Source: Cacajao melanocephalus
Taxonomy: Eukaryota > Chordata > Mammalia > Primates > Pitheciidae
Direction of reading: 5' to 3'
DNA: 64,000 nt
NCBI GenBank assembly: GCA_963573385.1
Contig: CAUYLG010071316.1
Coordinates: 62,162 to 126,161 of the forward strand
Part shown: piece by piece, positions 1 to 12,019 of the stretch
Numbering within the stretch: position 1 is the stretch's first letter
How the letters are laid out: the number at the start of each line of letters is the position of its first letter
Notes under the pieces: generated by a model
Seen by the model: only the letters and a program-made list of their open reading frames with translations
Told to the model about the DNA's origin: nothing
Database searches by the model: none
Translations under genes and position numbers: made by a program

Positions 1-2989
1 TCATCTGCAAAATCTCTGCACAGCAACACCTAGATTTGCATTTGATTGAATAACTGGACAAAGACATGTGTACAACAGTGGCTGGGAATTTGGGGACCAT
101 CTTAGAATTCTATTTATTGTGCACCTCCAAATTCTATCAAAAATTATGTTCCATACACACACACAAGGTTGCGTCCTGAGAGATGGCTCTTTCCTGCTAT
201 GATCTTGTTAATAGAGGGGCTCTGTCATGTATTAGAATTCAATCACAGGATTCCAATACATCCTGATGGAAAGAGCCAAGCTCCAAAGTTAAGCCTCTCT
301 GGGCTTAGGTCTGAAAGAACACAAGCACTGACCAAAGCCTAGTATCTGTCTCATTTTAACTTCTTAATAAATATGGCTCCCAAAGGCCCTTCTTGAAATA
401 CTTGGTCTTCTCGCTTCAGGATAGAAAATCTCTGAGATAGTATATGGAGAAAACTAAGCTGCTAGTTTTCTAAATGTTTGTATATTTTCATTGCCTAGTT
501 TTAAGATACCTTCTCTTAGAATCAATAAATGTATTTTATAACATAAAGTGCTTAAAATACAACTAATACTCAACCCTTGGACATATATAGTTTAAACCAA
601 AAGTATTTATAAGAGACAAACATAAATTATCTTTTTAAAAATTACACAGTAATTCAAGGGCCTGATGTTTGATATTTACATGTATTAACATTTAGTAATA
701 TCCTATCCCTTTGTAATTAGAGTTGACTCCCAAGAGCTACACCATAATTTGTCATTTTGTAGATGTAGCACTTCTGGATCAAGAAGTGATTACAATATTT
801 ATGTTGCATAGCTTGTTCAATTCACTTATATCATCAGATTAATTTACTTTCATTCTCTGTGCATCACTATTTTCACTTTTTTTCCTGTAAAATGGAACTT
901 GAAAGAAAATAATTCTTCACTGCAGTTTTAATAGCACCTGATTGTGCATTTGAAATAAATAAAATGATAGATTAATATTGAGACTTTTATATATTAATAT
1001 ATTGTAAATATATTTTCTATGTACAAGATATAACATACAAAAGGGACTATGAGTAAAAATCATTTTTTGTAGGACTCCTCTAATAGATAAAATTTGAATT
1101 AGTAATTTGCTAGTGATACATGATTTCAAATTTTTTATCTGTGTTACGAAAATTTATTTTCCATGTTTAAAATGTTGCCAATTATAATGAAAATTAAAGA
1201 ATATGATGATGATATTTTATTGTCTTACTTTTTAATAATATAATGTGAATATTGTTTCAGTTCTTTTCAGGTATGCATGTGTGCAGATTTTTCCTAGAGA
1301 ATTTAATATTAAAAGTGAAATTTGTATGAACACCTTTATAGCTTTACTAAATTTTTGTTATAAATACACCACCAAAATCACACTGAGCAAAGATCTGTAT
1401 TTAGAAATTGATTTTCCAAGGGCTTCATTTCTTATTACCTGTGTTACAAGGTCAAAAGCTAGTAAGGAAAATAATTATCCAGGATGGAGAATGTGCCGCC
1501 ATGGCATCAACATAGCTAAGAAAATTAGCTTTGGGCACTTCTGACTTGAGCTAAAAAAAAAAATGAAGTGAGCATGAGAGGCTTAATTAAGTGACCAAAA
1601 CACAAATCTGCTTTAAGTAATTTGTATAAAACTATACTACTGAAAATCAAATCTGCCCACAATCAATTTTACTGTCATTTTTGAAGTATGTTAACAAAAT
1701 ACAGACTTCAGCCTAAGGGCCATTGGAGGCAGTGAGTTTATATCTTTGAGCCCTACTGCCCTACGGAGAGGTACAAAAGATGGAAGAACTGTCAGAACTC
1801 CGATCTCTCATTACCATTAAACATTCACTGCCCGCAGTGTCTGACAACATGAAAGAAAGGAAAATAGAAGCTTGTCCACTTAGACCCTAATATCTTCTAG
1901 ACGACATTGTTGTAGTCCCTTAAGCAAAACAGAAAACAAGAATTAAGTTAGGAAAAGAGGCATGCCAAAATATGAATGCACAAAATCTCTCTAGCCAGTA
2001 AAAGACCTTTTGGTCAACCATTAATGATTTCACCTGGAGCCAAAATTGTCCTTGCTGTAACAAACTAACTAAAAGAGTAATTTCCAAAGACAGAAGGAGA
2101 AAAACAGCCAGTAAAAGATGGGGTGGGAAACATCTGGCTACAACCAGATAACAAGAAGGAATCCAGTGGAAAAAAACTTGGAAAATGAACAACAAACACT
2201 TTGGTGCAGAGATGTAAGCCAAATTGGTCCTCACTTTGAATATGCAATCTATCATTATTAAAAAATAAACTAATAAAATAAAGCAAAATTAAATTCAGTT
2301 AGAAGTTACTGCCTACTTGGGTAGAAAGTTCAGGCCAACACTAAGACAAACTTCAGAGTTTCTCTGAAGCCCCAAGGCTTCCTTCAAGCTGCAGGAGGAG
2401 CACACACCAGAGAACCTGTCTCAACCTGTGAAGACATCTGGATCATAGATGAGCGCCTCCAAGGACAGCTGATGTGCTGAAGGCATCTCTCTTCATATGC
2501 AGGTATCGGTACAGGCACAGCAGTGCCAGATTTCATGGAGGATAACAGTGAGATGCAGGTGACTCTTGCCCCACCCCAAGGCATAGAGTCACTCTCTTGC
2601 CATTACTACCAACTACCATCATGGCCACTAACCAGCTATAGCTGGTTATTTCTGCCTGTCTCTACCACATTGTTCAGACATTGTCTTCAGTCCAATCACT
2701 TCTTGATGCTGTCACCAGAAGTTGGTAGAAACTGAAAAATGTACAATACAGTACTGGTAAACAAACTCTCTTAAAAAAAAACTCATGATCAAAATTTGCT
2801 GATTTCCATGGTCTAAACACTGACCATGGCTAACTGCAGGCTGCTGACCTGACCTCACTGAAGGTGAAGTTGGGAAGAGATGTGCACAGCTTCCTCTCAG
2901 GAGTCACTGCAAGCTGGATGCAGTGTACTCCTGAATATAAATGAGAGGGTCCAATGAAGGGAGATTCACAAATTAACAAGCAAGAGTTG
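1..2989. other. Unassigned AT-rich intergenic DNA
   Basis: I see no recognisable gene or repeat family here. The DNA is AT-rich with short A and T runs. The stretch from about 2300 to 2950 is less AT-rich and holds a 20-bp perfect palindrome at 2629-2648. Open frames here (for example 1245-1544 on the plus strand and 1920-2255 on the minus strand) show no recognisable domain and are best read as chance frames. Confidence 0.6.
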
Positions 2990-2994
2990 AGTGC

Positions 2995-3542
2995 TGTATT
3001 AGTCAGGGTTCTCTAAAGGGACAGAACTAATAGGATAGATGTATATATGCAGGGGAGTTTATCAGGAGAATTGACTCATGCGATCACAAGGTGAAGTCCC
3101 ATAAGAGGCCATCTGCAAGGTGAGGAGCCAAGAAGCCAGTCTGAGTCCCAAAACCTCAAAAGTAGGGAAGCCGACAGTGCAGCCGTCAGTCTGTGGCCAA
3201 AGGCCCAAGACCCCCTGGGAAATCACTGGTGTAAGTCCAAGTGTCCAAAAGCTGAAGAACCTGGAGTTTGATGTTCAAGGGCAGGAAACATCCAGCATGG
3301 GAGAAAGATGAAGACTGGAAGACTCGGCAAGTCTCCTCATTCCACTTTCTTCTGCCTTGCTTTAGTCTAGCCACGCTGGCAGCTGATTACATGGTGCCCA
3401 CCCAGATTGAGAGTGGGTCTGCCTCTCCCAGGCCACTGACTCACATGTTAATCTCCTTTGGCACACCCTCATAGACACACCCAGGAGAAATACTATGCAT
3501 CCTTCAATCCAATCAAATTGACACTCAATATTAATCATCAGA
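2995..3542 (-). mobile_element. MLT2A-type ERVL solitary LTR
   Basis: Read on the minus strand this matches my recollection of the MLT2A (ERVL-class) LTR across its full length, from the TGTATTAGTCAGGGTTCTCT end to the CAATATTAATCATCA end. It is about 548 bp. A perfect 5-bp target-site duplication, agtgc, lies immediately outside each end (2990-2994 and 3543-3547). No ERVL internal sequence is attached, so this is a solo LTR left by recombination between two LTRs. The 125-codon minus-strand frame at 3362-3739 overlaps it and is not a gene. Confidence 0.85.
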
Positions 3543-3547
3543 AGTGC

Positions 3548-4156
3548 CATCAAAGCCTTGTAAGGATCATAATCCAGGCTTCTTTTCTTTTTCACAGACC
3601 AGGGTGATGGATTTAGATCTCTTAAGAGGTTATTTAATGAATACACCTCCTCACGGTGAGTCAACTGTCTCTGGAAGTGTGTTGATTTTATTGGGAATGT
3701 ACAGACCTTGAAGACTGCCTTTCTTATCGCCCTAAACAAACATCTCTGCAGAAAGTCCTCCCTTTACTAAAGATAACAGCATGCATAGTAAGGCAAGGGC
3801 AACTGACCTATACAGATGCCATTACTGTAAGGCACCAAGCTAAGCATTTTATCTCACTCAGTTACTCCTCATGCCTGTATTCATTTAACTCTTCAATAAA
3901 CACACATTTTAAGAAACAGAACTAGTGTTTCTTCACTTGGAAGTTTTTTTCAACTTGCTTTTATAGAATTCTTTGTTGCATCTTCCACACCCCTGCAGAT
4001 CCTTTTCCCACTACACTAAAACTTGTAGCGCACTGGAATTACTCAACAAAGGGAGACTGTAATTTGTTTAAGATCCTTCACTCAACTTTATATGCTCAGA
4101 GTCTAGCACACAGCCTAGTACATAGCAGGAACTAAAACACTTTGAACAAGGCTAGT
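3548..4156. other. Unassigned, with small MIR/L2 scraps
   Basis: Mostly unassigned. About 3828-3870 reads like a reverse-oriented MIR piece (a 'caagctaagcattttatctc' core), and about 4088-4130 resembles the 3' end of a MIR or L2 ('cagcctagtacatagcagg'). Both are short and could be missed or disputed by a formal search. Confidence 0.4.
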
Positions 4157-4640
4157 AGATAATGGAATATGCACTGTCTAGGAAGTCAGAGATCTGAGTC
4201 CTATGCCCAGCCCTGCTATTAACTCGTTTTAATTACTCATTGTCTTAGTCCATTTGCACTGCTATATAACATAGACTAGTAGGCTCTAAAACAACAGAAA
4301 TTTACTTCTCACTGTTCTGGAGGCTGGGAAGTCCAAGAGCAAGACACCAGCAGACTCTGTGTCTAATGAGGGCCATCTTCTTGATGTGTCCCATGTGGTG
4401 GAAAGGGAAACTCCAGTCTCTTCTGTTCCTTGTAAGGGCACTTATCCCATTCACTAGGGCTCCACTGTCATGACCTAATCACTTCCCAAAATTCCCACCT
4501 CCTAATTCCATCACCCTGGGAGACAGAAATTCAAGATCTGAATATTGATGAGACATAAACATTCAGTCTATAGCATTAATTTCACCCCTTGGGCTCCAGT
4601 GACTTATTTATAAAATGAAAAGATAAGCAGATACTTCACA
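4157..4640 (+). mobile_element. MIR, split by an MLT1 LTR
   Basis: 4157-4240 resembles the MIR 5' half (an 'agtcagagatctgagtcc...ccagccctgctattaact' pattern). After the MLT1 insertion at 4241-4575, the MIR 3' half resumes at about 4576 with a degraded 'cttatttataaaatga' block. The order and spacing fit one MIR interrupted by a later LTR insertion. Confidence 0.55.
4241..4575 (-). mobile_element. MLT1-family MaLR LTR
   Basis: A minus-oriented MaLR LTR of the MLT1 group. It starts tgtcttagtccatttgcact, carries the typical 'cactgttctggaggctggga' and 'aagtccaagagcaag' blocks, and ends near 'cagtctatagca'. It is about 335 bp, close to full length, with no attached internal region. It sits inside a MIR. 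Confidence 0.8.
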
Positions 4641-5515
4641 AGGACACTTTTAATATTACATGCTTACAAATTTAGTTTATACTTCCATCAGAGATGACAT
4701 AAATATCTGATTAAAAAAAAAAACACCTCTTTCAAATCCCAGTAAGAAAACAGATATTGTCAATTGACACTGAAAATAAATCCTGTAATTCTCAACGTTA
4801 TGTGATTTTGGTATTGTGTAACCTCACACTGAGCATAGCTAGTACACACAGAAAGAATGATGGCATGTGAGAGACATGTGCAATACCACCTTTCATTCCT
4901 TGGCCAACCATCTATCTGTGCTCTAAAATTGTCGCACTTAAAGAAAAGCAATTGCCAAAAAATCAATCTATATTCTTGAATCCGCTTTTATTTTTCCACA
5001 GCCAGGAAAAGGAATCAGATGAACCTCATTTCTTATGTTGAACTAAAGAAACTATCCAAAAGTTAAATTTCAAAAGTCAAAAATATGTTTATGGATATTG
5101 CTGAAATAACTTATTTTCTACTTTACATGCATATATTTTCATAATTTTTTAAGCCAGGATAACTTTCATCTTGCAAATAACCCTGAAGGAGTTAAAATCA
5201 GTGGTATGCTGCTGCAACCCCATGCTGGGGAAGAAAATTAAAATTCCTGATTTGTAGCATTGGCCATTTCCATGCTGTAAATATTTCCATCAGAGCCAAT
5301 CTCAATGTAACAGCAGCTTAATAACTGGCTCACAACATTTCTAAATATTTTGCAGTGAACTTAAATAGGGTGGTATTACAAGGCTCTAGGACACTGCTGG
5401 AATATAACTCAGAGACTTCATGAAATTGTATACATTACTACTCTGAATTTCTGCTCTATAATCTTGCTGCTCACAGTGCAGTCCCTGAACCAGTGACACT
5501 GGCAGAATTTAGGAC
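4641..5515. other. Unassigned intergenic DNA
   Basis: No gene or repeat family recognised. The DNA is AT-rich and ordinary in appearance; the minus frame at 4760-4966 has no recognisable domain. Confidence 0.5.
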
Positions 5516-5740
5516 AGGCGTCAGCAACCTTCAGCCACCCTGGACTATCACCTATTTATAAGTAAAGTTATACTGGCACAAACCACATGCATAAGTGATT
5601 ATAACTAATATGTTTTCATATTGTCTATGGCTGTTTTTGCACTGCAATAGCAGAGAAGAACAGGGGTAACAGAAACCACGTGGTCCACAAAGCCTAAAAT
5701 ATTTACTACCAGGCAGTTTGCAAGCAAAGGCTACCAATCT
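5516..5740 (+). mobile_element. hAT-Charlie nonautonomous transposon (MER20-like)
   Basis: The block contains the characteristic strings 'attgtctatggctgtttttg', 'cactgcaatagcagag' and 'aagcctaaaatatttactac', with a degraded terminal 'caggcgtcagcaacctt' at the left. These belong to a short nonautonomous hAT-Charlie element that I recall as MER20; the class is firmer than the family name. It encodes no transposase. Confidence 0.65.
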
Positions 5741-5911
5741 ACAAGTGAGGAGACTGTTGGCCATGGAGATATTCAGGCCAAACCCCAGACTAAACAGAAT
5801 CTGTAATTCCAGATCCTCAGATGCTTCTCTGTAAATTAATGTTTGGGAAGAATTGCCCCAGAGCAGGCTTCAAGGGAGGAGCACACTGAAGACCTAAAAT
5901 ATTAGAAGGCA

Positions 5912-6327
5912 TTATGATCAGGCAACCTTCACCAGAGGAGACAGAGCCAGAAGGAGATGTGTGCTAAGATACATACTTTAAGGAATTGGCTTACAAGACT
6001 GTGGGAGCTGGGAAGGCAAGTCCAAAAACATACAGAGCAGGCCATCAGGTAAGGCTGGCTGGAACTCTTGGACATGAGGGTACAGCTTCTATCCAAAGGC
6101 AGAATTTCTCTTTCCTAAGAGAATCATCAGTTCTACTCTTAAGCCCTCTCAACTGACTAAACCAGGCACACTCCAATTATTTAGGGTAATCCCCCTTACT
6201 CAAAGTCAACTAATTCGGTACTTTAATTGCATCTACAAAGTACCTTCATAGAAACACTGGATCACTGTTTGACTGATTAGCTTGGGACTGTAGTCTCACC
6301 AAGTTGATACATAAAATTTGTCATCCT
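5912..6327 (-). mobile_element. MLT2B-like ERVL LTR
   Basis: Minus-oriented ERVL LTR. Matching blocks are 'aaggaattggcttacaagac', 'gagctgggaaggcaagtcc', 'gggtaatcccccttactcaa' and the terminal 'ccaagttgatacataaaatt'. It is diverged and about 415 bp. No clear target duplication was found, and no internal region is attached. Confidence 0.7.
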
Positions 6328-7380
6328 CGCATAGGAAGGGAGAGTGTGCATTATTAGAAACAGCCAAGTGAAAAAGAATATATATATAGGATACACAAGA
6401 GAATAAATGTGACAGGGATAATTAGCTAAATATCTCCTAATTCATAAGATTTCAGAGAGACAAATATGATGACCCTGTTGGTCTGAAACAATAAATGCAA
6501 TTCTTTCCCACTGAATTTTGATATCATAAAATGATTTGCAACAAAGTATTATATAAATTCTAATAAACCTTAGTAGGTGGTTAAAAAAAAAGCAACTTAA
6601 GGCACTAGGCTCTTGAAATAGCTATGGTCTTCAAAAAATATTTTTTTTACATGTAAAGAATGATAGGAACTCTCTCCATCAGATCAAAACATAAAATATA
6701 TTTTATTCAAAGAAGACACTAATGGTTGCCAAACTCCAAAGCATTATTCTTGGAACCAAAGATCACACATAAAAAAATTTGAACTTCCAAGCAACAACAA
6801 CAACAACAACAAAAATTTTCAATAAGTTGAAATTATAAAGGTTTTCACTTGTAATGAGATGCTAGTTGAAATAACTCTTTAAATTTCTCGTAGGGTATGT
6901 ACTTGCCAAAAACAGACATAATATTTTCTCATTTTTAGCCCTGCAGCAGAAAGGAAACTGGACAGCATGTTCTTTTCCATCTCACTGAGAAAAGGATATT
7001 TTTCACCAGTAGTTTAGAGCACCAATATGAAGGAAAGATGGCTACAAAAATTACAATGATACATAATTATTTCTCTGAAAGAGACAGGCTGTGAACACTT
7101 GTGTTGATTGCTTCAAGAGGAGGTCTCCTGAGAAATCTGATTTAGGAAGAGGGAAAATAACTGGAACAACTCTGATGCCAAACACAGACACCTCATTTCT
7201 TCATTGTGTCTCATAGTCCCGTAAGAGAATATTTTCATGACTACCAAAAGGAGATGTCAAATGAGCCAGAGTATATTTATATTAAGTCATCCTCCCACAT
7301 TTCTGCGCGTGCTAATCTCCCTATATTTTTTCATACACAAATCTACATAGTTTGAAATACACTATATATATAGTTTCTTT
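6328..7380. other. Unassigned; short (CAA)n tract
   Basis: No gene or interspersed repeat recognised. A (CAA)n microsatellite of about seven units lies at 6793-6814. The remainder is AT-rich. Confidence 0.5.
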
Positions 7381-7381
7381 C

Positions 7382-7686
7382 TTTTTTTTTTTTTTTTTTT
7401 TTTTGAGACAGAGTCTCACTCTGTCACTCAGGCTGGAGTGTAGTGATGCAATCTTGGCTCACTGCAACTTCAGCCTCCAGAGTTCAAGTGATTCTTGTGC
7501 TTCAGCCTCCCAAGTAGCTGGGATTACAGATGTGCACCACCACACCTGGCTAATTTTTGTAATTTTAGTAGACACAGGGTTTTGCCATGTTTGCCAGGCC
7601 ATTCTTGAACTCCTGGGCCTCAAGTAATCCACCTGCCTTGGCCTCCCAAAGTGCTGGGATTACAGGCATGAGCCACCATGCCCGGC
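7382..7686 (-). mobile_element. Alu (full-length dimer)
   Basis: Starts on the plus strand with a 23-T run (the poly-A tail of a minus-strand element), followed by 'gagacagagtctcactctg', the internal A-rich linker in reverse ('aatttttgtaattttagtag'), and ends at 'gagccaccatgcccggc'. Both arms are present. The 91-codon plus-strand frame at 7352-7627 is antisense Alu sequence, not a gene. Confidence 0.95.
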
Positions 7687-7799
7687 TGACACCATATATT
7701 TTTAAATATAGAAGTTGCATCTTTAGGAACGTTTCACATTAATCTTAAGATATAAGGATTGACTCATATGCTGAGTTACACAGAAGAAATGGAAGAGAT

Positions 7800-7966
7800 T
7801 AGAATAGGGGTTGCCAACTGTGATGACTGTACAAGGGAATCTGCTAGGGGACTTTATACAATAGGAATATCTTCTCTGTATCACAAACCCATTGACTCCT
7901 AGGGTGTAGATCCCAGGGTCAGGAAATTGGAAAGCTCTCCAGCTGATTGCAATGTGTAGTTGTAAT
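7800..7966 (+). mobile_element. Possible MER5A-like hAT-Charlie fragment
   Basis: The 'tagatcccagggtcaggaaa' and 'agctctccagctgattgcaa' blocks resemble the internal part of MER5A, a short hAT-Charlie element. The match is partial and diverged, and the ends are not defined. Confidence 0.4.
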
Positions 7967-7970
7967 TGCC

Positions 7971-8690
7971 TGGTGGGTTTGTCTGACCTGCTGCACAGAT
8001 AACACCAATTCACTGAGACAACAGTATTGCAGTAGAGAAAGAGTTTATTAATTACAGGATGAGCCAAGCAGAAGGACAAGTACTCCAATCAGCCTTCCTG
8101 AAAAATGGGAAGGGTAGGGTTTTTTAATAATAATTTGGGGGGCTAGGGGGCTAGGGAATTGGGAATGCTGATTGGTTGGGTTGGGGATAAAATCACAGGG
8201 GTTGAAGCTGCCTTCTTGCACTGTGTCAGTTCTGGATAGGGTTCACAGAACCAAGACCAATTGAATTTGGTTCTTGGTATTAGTCAGGGGTCTGAGTGGA
8301 GTCAGCTAGTTGCTAGAATGCATAAGTCTGAAAAATATCTCAAAGACAATCTTAAATTTTGACAACAGGGATGTCATTTTGGGAGATTTAGAGTAGTTAC
8401 AAATCTTGTGACCTGTGGAGCAGTAAATGATTATAGAAAGGCAAGCTAGGGAACAACGGTTGGTTACTATTTAACTACACCTATACCTTAGCAGAATTTA
8501 GAACCCTCTCATAATACTAAACTTGTGGGCTTTCATTACTTTTACAAAGGTGGTTTTGGTCCCTGAGCAAGGAGGGGTTAGTTTTGGGAAGGAACTCTAA
8601 TTATTTTGTTTTAAAGTTAACAAAGATAGGTAGTTTGTGAGGTTAGAAGTAGGATGGAGTCAGTTAGGTAAGATTTCTCTCGCTGTTACA
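7971..8690 (-). mobile_element. ERV1-type LTR, minus strand
   Basis: Read on the minus strand the element starts TGTAACAGCGAGAGAAATC and continues with 'TTACCTAACTGACTCCATCC', a leader typical of ERV1-class LTRs. The other end lies near 7971, past 'gcagtagagaaagagtttat'. It is about 720 bp with no internal gag or pol attached. I do not assign a family. The left boundary is approximate and I see no clear target duplication. Confidence 0.55.
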
Positions 8691-9019
8691 ATTTTTGAGA
8701 AGGCAGTTTCAGAGTCAAGGTGGACCAGAACAATTCAGTCAGTAGCCTGAAAAATGTGAAATACTCCACTTTTACCTCTTAGTTTTGCTTTTTTAAAGGA
8801 GTAACAGAAATTGCAACTGCCCTTTAATTAAGCACTAAATTTACACAATCTTCAGAATAGAAGCCAGAATTTCTGAGGTGTACTGTTTATGAGCACAGGC
8901 TTTGACTCCAGATAGACCAGCTTCTGCTTCCTGTGCTTTCATTGCTGCCTTGCTTCTCATCTCTCTGAATTTTAGCAGGTTACATTCTCTCTTACTTCCC
9001 CTGCATGCTCTTTTCTACA
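8691..9019. other. Unassigned with a probable MIR scrap
   Basis: About 8888-8930 ('gagcacaggctttgactcca') resembles the start of a plus-oriented MIR; the remainder is not recognised. Confidence 0.35.
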
Positions 9020-9555
9020 CCGTAGCTAGAGGCCTCTTTTTAAAAGGTGAATAGGATCACAAATTACCTCCCTCTAACTTTAAATTCTGCAATTTCTCTT
9101 TATTGCTCTTGGACAAAGACCAACAGCTGTAACATGACCTCCTACATGCTCTTACAGATCCTTAGCTCACAGGTCAGCCTTAACTTTCTCCCTCATTGTA
9201 TACTCCAGCCACATGAACCATCTTTGCATTTTTCAAACTCAGCCACACTCCTTCCTATCCCACGCAGACAGGAAACTTTCCCGTTGACAGCTCATTTATG
9301 TCCTGAACTTTCTTCAGTTCTTAACTCAACTGTTCCTTCCTGTGGGAAGTCTTCACTCAAACTTGACACTTTCATGGCATTTTACACAATTCACAATTGC
9401 TTATGTATTTTGATGTTTATTTAACGAATGTATATTTATTCTGCCACATTAAATCTCACAAGGGCAAGGACATGTTACTTTTTACCTGGCTTCACCCCAG
9501 CACCTAATGCATAGAGCCAAGCCAAAAGTCAATATGTTGAATTAATGAATATTCT
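9020..9555 (+). mobile_element. L2 LINE 3' end
   Basis: Plus-oriented L2. The degraded reading order fits the L2 3' end: a 'gcatttttcaaactcagcca' block, the 'gtgggaagtcttcactcaaa' block, 'atttattctgccacattaaa', 'tctcacaagggcaaggacat', and the terminal 'gttgaattaatgaat'. The 125-codon plus frame at 9047-9424 lies within this and shows no independent evidence of being a gene. Confidence 0.75.
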
Positions 9556-10770
9556 TTGTATTATACAAGATAATGCATAGAAAGTGCTCAGCAGTTGTAG
9601 AGACTGAGGAGCTTCCCCTGCCATAATTTCTTAAGCTTGAGGTAGTATATTCTACCTCTGACATGTTGAAACCTTGTAACAAATATGAATTATATAGAAT
9701 TAATTTATGTATCAATAAATAAATATTCATATTCTGGTCTATTATCAAAACACAGCATTGACATTAGAAACCTTTATTTGTAATGATATATTTTTAAGGA
9801 TTGTTGGAAAATCCTATAGAAACAAACAGAAGATGAGGGATAAAAGATAAGCTTTCTTGGGGTTCAGGTCCCATATGATCAGGAAAGGAAGACTAGACAG
9901 CATAGAGGATGTTACCACATGGTGTCACGTAACTCTGTCACCTGAACATTCTACGTCTTTAGTACAAGTTTAAAAATTATCTAGGATAAATGTTTAAAAT
10001 AAGGGCAAGAATTTGAGGTCCCAACTAGGAAGATTGCTTAAAAAAATGTACATGAAGTTTAAAAGAATATTCTGCTTATGACCAGCTCTGGGACATTCCC
10101 CTTCTCAGTATAAGGTTTTGCATATTAGCACTACTGTCTCAAGAGACATGGAATTTTATTGCAGATAGTTGTTTCAGTTGGGGCCAAACTAGTAGGTTTT
10201 ACCACAATTGAAAACTCAAACCAATCACTCGAAACTAAATAGCAATCAAATGATGTAAACATTGTTAACATTTAGGCTGTTTAAAAAGCAAAGCCTATAA
10301 TGAAACTGTAGGATAAAAATGAAAAGAGTTATAATAAACATGTGTCTCCTTTCATTCACCAAGGATAAAAAGTTTCATGGTCCAATACTATTTTATCTAT
10401 ATGGCTATAACAGATAACGAATGAATGTGGTGGGGCAGTCACTGCTAGCGGCTTGATTTAGCCAGTGCTCAGCCCCCACCTCAGTGGCTCCTTTGAAGGA
10501 AGCAAGGATCAAGCATTATCTAAGCAATCAAGATATACATCTTAATGGTGAATAATTATTTTTATGGGGTTTATATTTCTCTTAATCATCTGAAACCAGG
10601 GCTTGATTCTCAGTGTTTCTTGTCTCCCAAGTTTACTGTTTTAGGAGTAGGACCTTAGAATCTATTGGTTTGCTGCTTCCTAAGTTTGTCATCTGAGAAC
10701 TGGTGTCTATTTTTATTTCCTTATTGGCATTTTCTTTGGACTTTATTATTGCATAAAGATTGTTGGGAAA
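9556..10770. other. Unassigned intergenic DNA
   Basis: AT-rich sequence with no repeat family or gene that I recognise. Confidence 0.5.
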
Positions 10771-10932
10771 TATAAAACTTTTTTTTTCTTTTTATTGTAC
10801 TTTATATTCTGGGGTACATGTACAGATCATGCAGGATTGTTGCATGTGTACACACATGGCAATGTGGTTTGCTGCCTCCATCCCCCCGTCACCTACATCT
10901 GGCATTTCTCCCCATGTTAGTATAAAACTTTT
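10771..10932 (-). mobile_element. Severely 5'-truncated L1 3' end with target duplications
   Basis: A minus-oriented L1 3' terminus of only about 140 bp: a T-rich start then 'ttctggggtacatgtacaga' and 'gcatgtgtacacacatggca', the usual L1 3' end in reverse. It is bracketed by a perfect 12-bp duplication, tataaaactttt, at 10771-10782 and 10921-10932. This is a clear record of target-primed reverse transcription that stopped early. The 63-codon frame at 10760-10951 is not a gene. Confidence 0.85.
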
Positions 10933-11530
10933 ATATCCAAAATTAAAATAATCTACAAAATAAATCCTGTTTAATGAGATACACTTTTGTTGTGTTGTAT
11001 CATAATATTCTGTGATTGATATTACTTATAAAATCAGCAACAGAAGAGAGAACTGATTTTTAATGATGATGTCTATGAACCACTGAAGGTATTGGCTAAA
11101 GATGAGAAGGATAGATTATATAGAGAGAACGTTCTAAAGCAGAAATGGAGTCCGTTTTTTTTTTTTTTTTTTTTTTTTTTGCTACAGAGGTGATGGCTAC
11201 CCTCATCATGTGTGGGATGAAAAGCTAAATGCTACTATCAGTAATGTGTCATTATTCAGAATAAAACTCTCAGACTTTGTGTTCTCAATTACTATGTGTT
11301 GAATAAGTAATTTAATTGGCCTAATCTTGAACAGATATTTTGTGCAGGCAGCACTACTTTGTGAAGAACATGGAGTTTTGTTTGTTTGTTTGTTTGTTTT
11401 TGGAAGAAAATATTATACTGTAGAGGCTGTGCGATTAAAGAAATTCTAAAGAGTCAATAATCATTGACTCTCAAAATGCTTTATTCAATGTCAAGGTCTT
11501 TTTAAACAACAACATTAATTAATAAGTGTT
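10933..11530. other. Unassigned; isolated T26 tract and (TTTG)n
   Basis: Contains an uninterrupted run of 26 T at 11155-11180 that is not part of an Alu, and a (TTTG)n tract at about 11376-11399. The T run may be the tail of a small unrecognised retrocopy; see findings. Confidence 0.5.
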
Positions 11531-11840
11531 TATAGTAGCCCCTTTCCCTAGTCCACAATTTCACTTTCAATGGTTTCAATTACCTGTGGTCAACTGAAAT
11601 CCAAAAATATTACATGGAAAATTCTAGAAATAAACAATTTATAAGTTTTTAATTGCACATCGTTCTGAGTAGTGTGATGAAACCTTGTGCCATCTTGCTC
11701 TGTCCTGCTCTGTCCCACTCAGGAAGGGAGTCATCCCTTTGTCCAGTATACTCATACTGTGTATACTACCCACCCCTTCATTACTTAGTAGCCATCTTGG
11801 TTGTCATATTATAGTGCTTGAGTTGCACTATCCACAATTA
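11531..11840 (+). mobile_element. TcMar-Tigger family DNA transposon fragment
   Basis: Begins tatagtagcccctttcccta and continues with 'tggtttcaattacctgtggt', 'tctagaaataaacaatttat', 'gttctgagtagtgtgatgaa' and 'tcatccctttgtccagtata', all in the order I recall for the 5' part of a Tigger element (Tigger3/4 group). The transposase region is missing. The 83-codon frame at 11685-11936 is chance. Confidence 0.75.
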
Positions 11841-12019
11841 CAGAAATTCACTGGCATTCTTGATATATACCTTTTTCAAGTCCCTGGGGGAGACTACGAC
11901 ATATGCATACTGACATGTGATCACATGAATACATAAAATTTAAACTGTATAAAGGTTACTTATTTTGTCTATGTTTCCTTTTATATTAGAATGTGTTGTC
12001 TGACTGGTTGCTGGCAGCC

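Noticed and set aside
3362..3739. 125-codon minus-strand frame
   Set aside because: It overlaps the MLT2A LTR for half its length and shows no domain; a chance frame.
7352..7627. Plus-strand frames such as 7352-7627, 13847-14140, 42500-42841 and 57352-57573 with similar peptides ([23 protein letters not shown])
   Set aside because: These are antisense Alu translations, shared by all Alus on this strand; not a protein family of interest.
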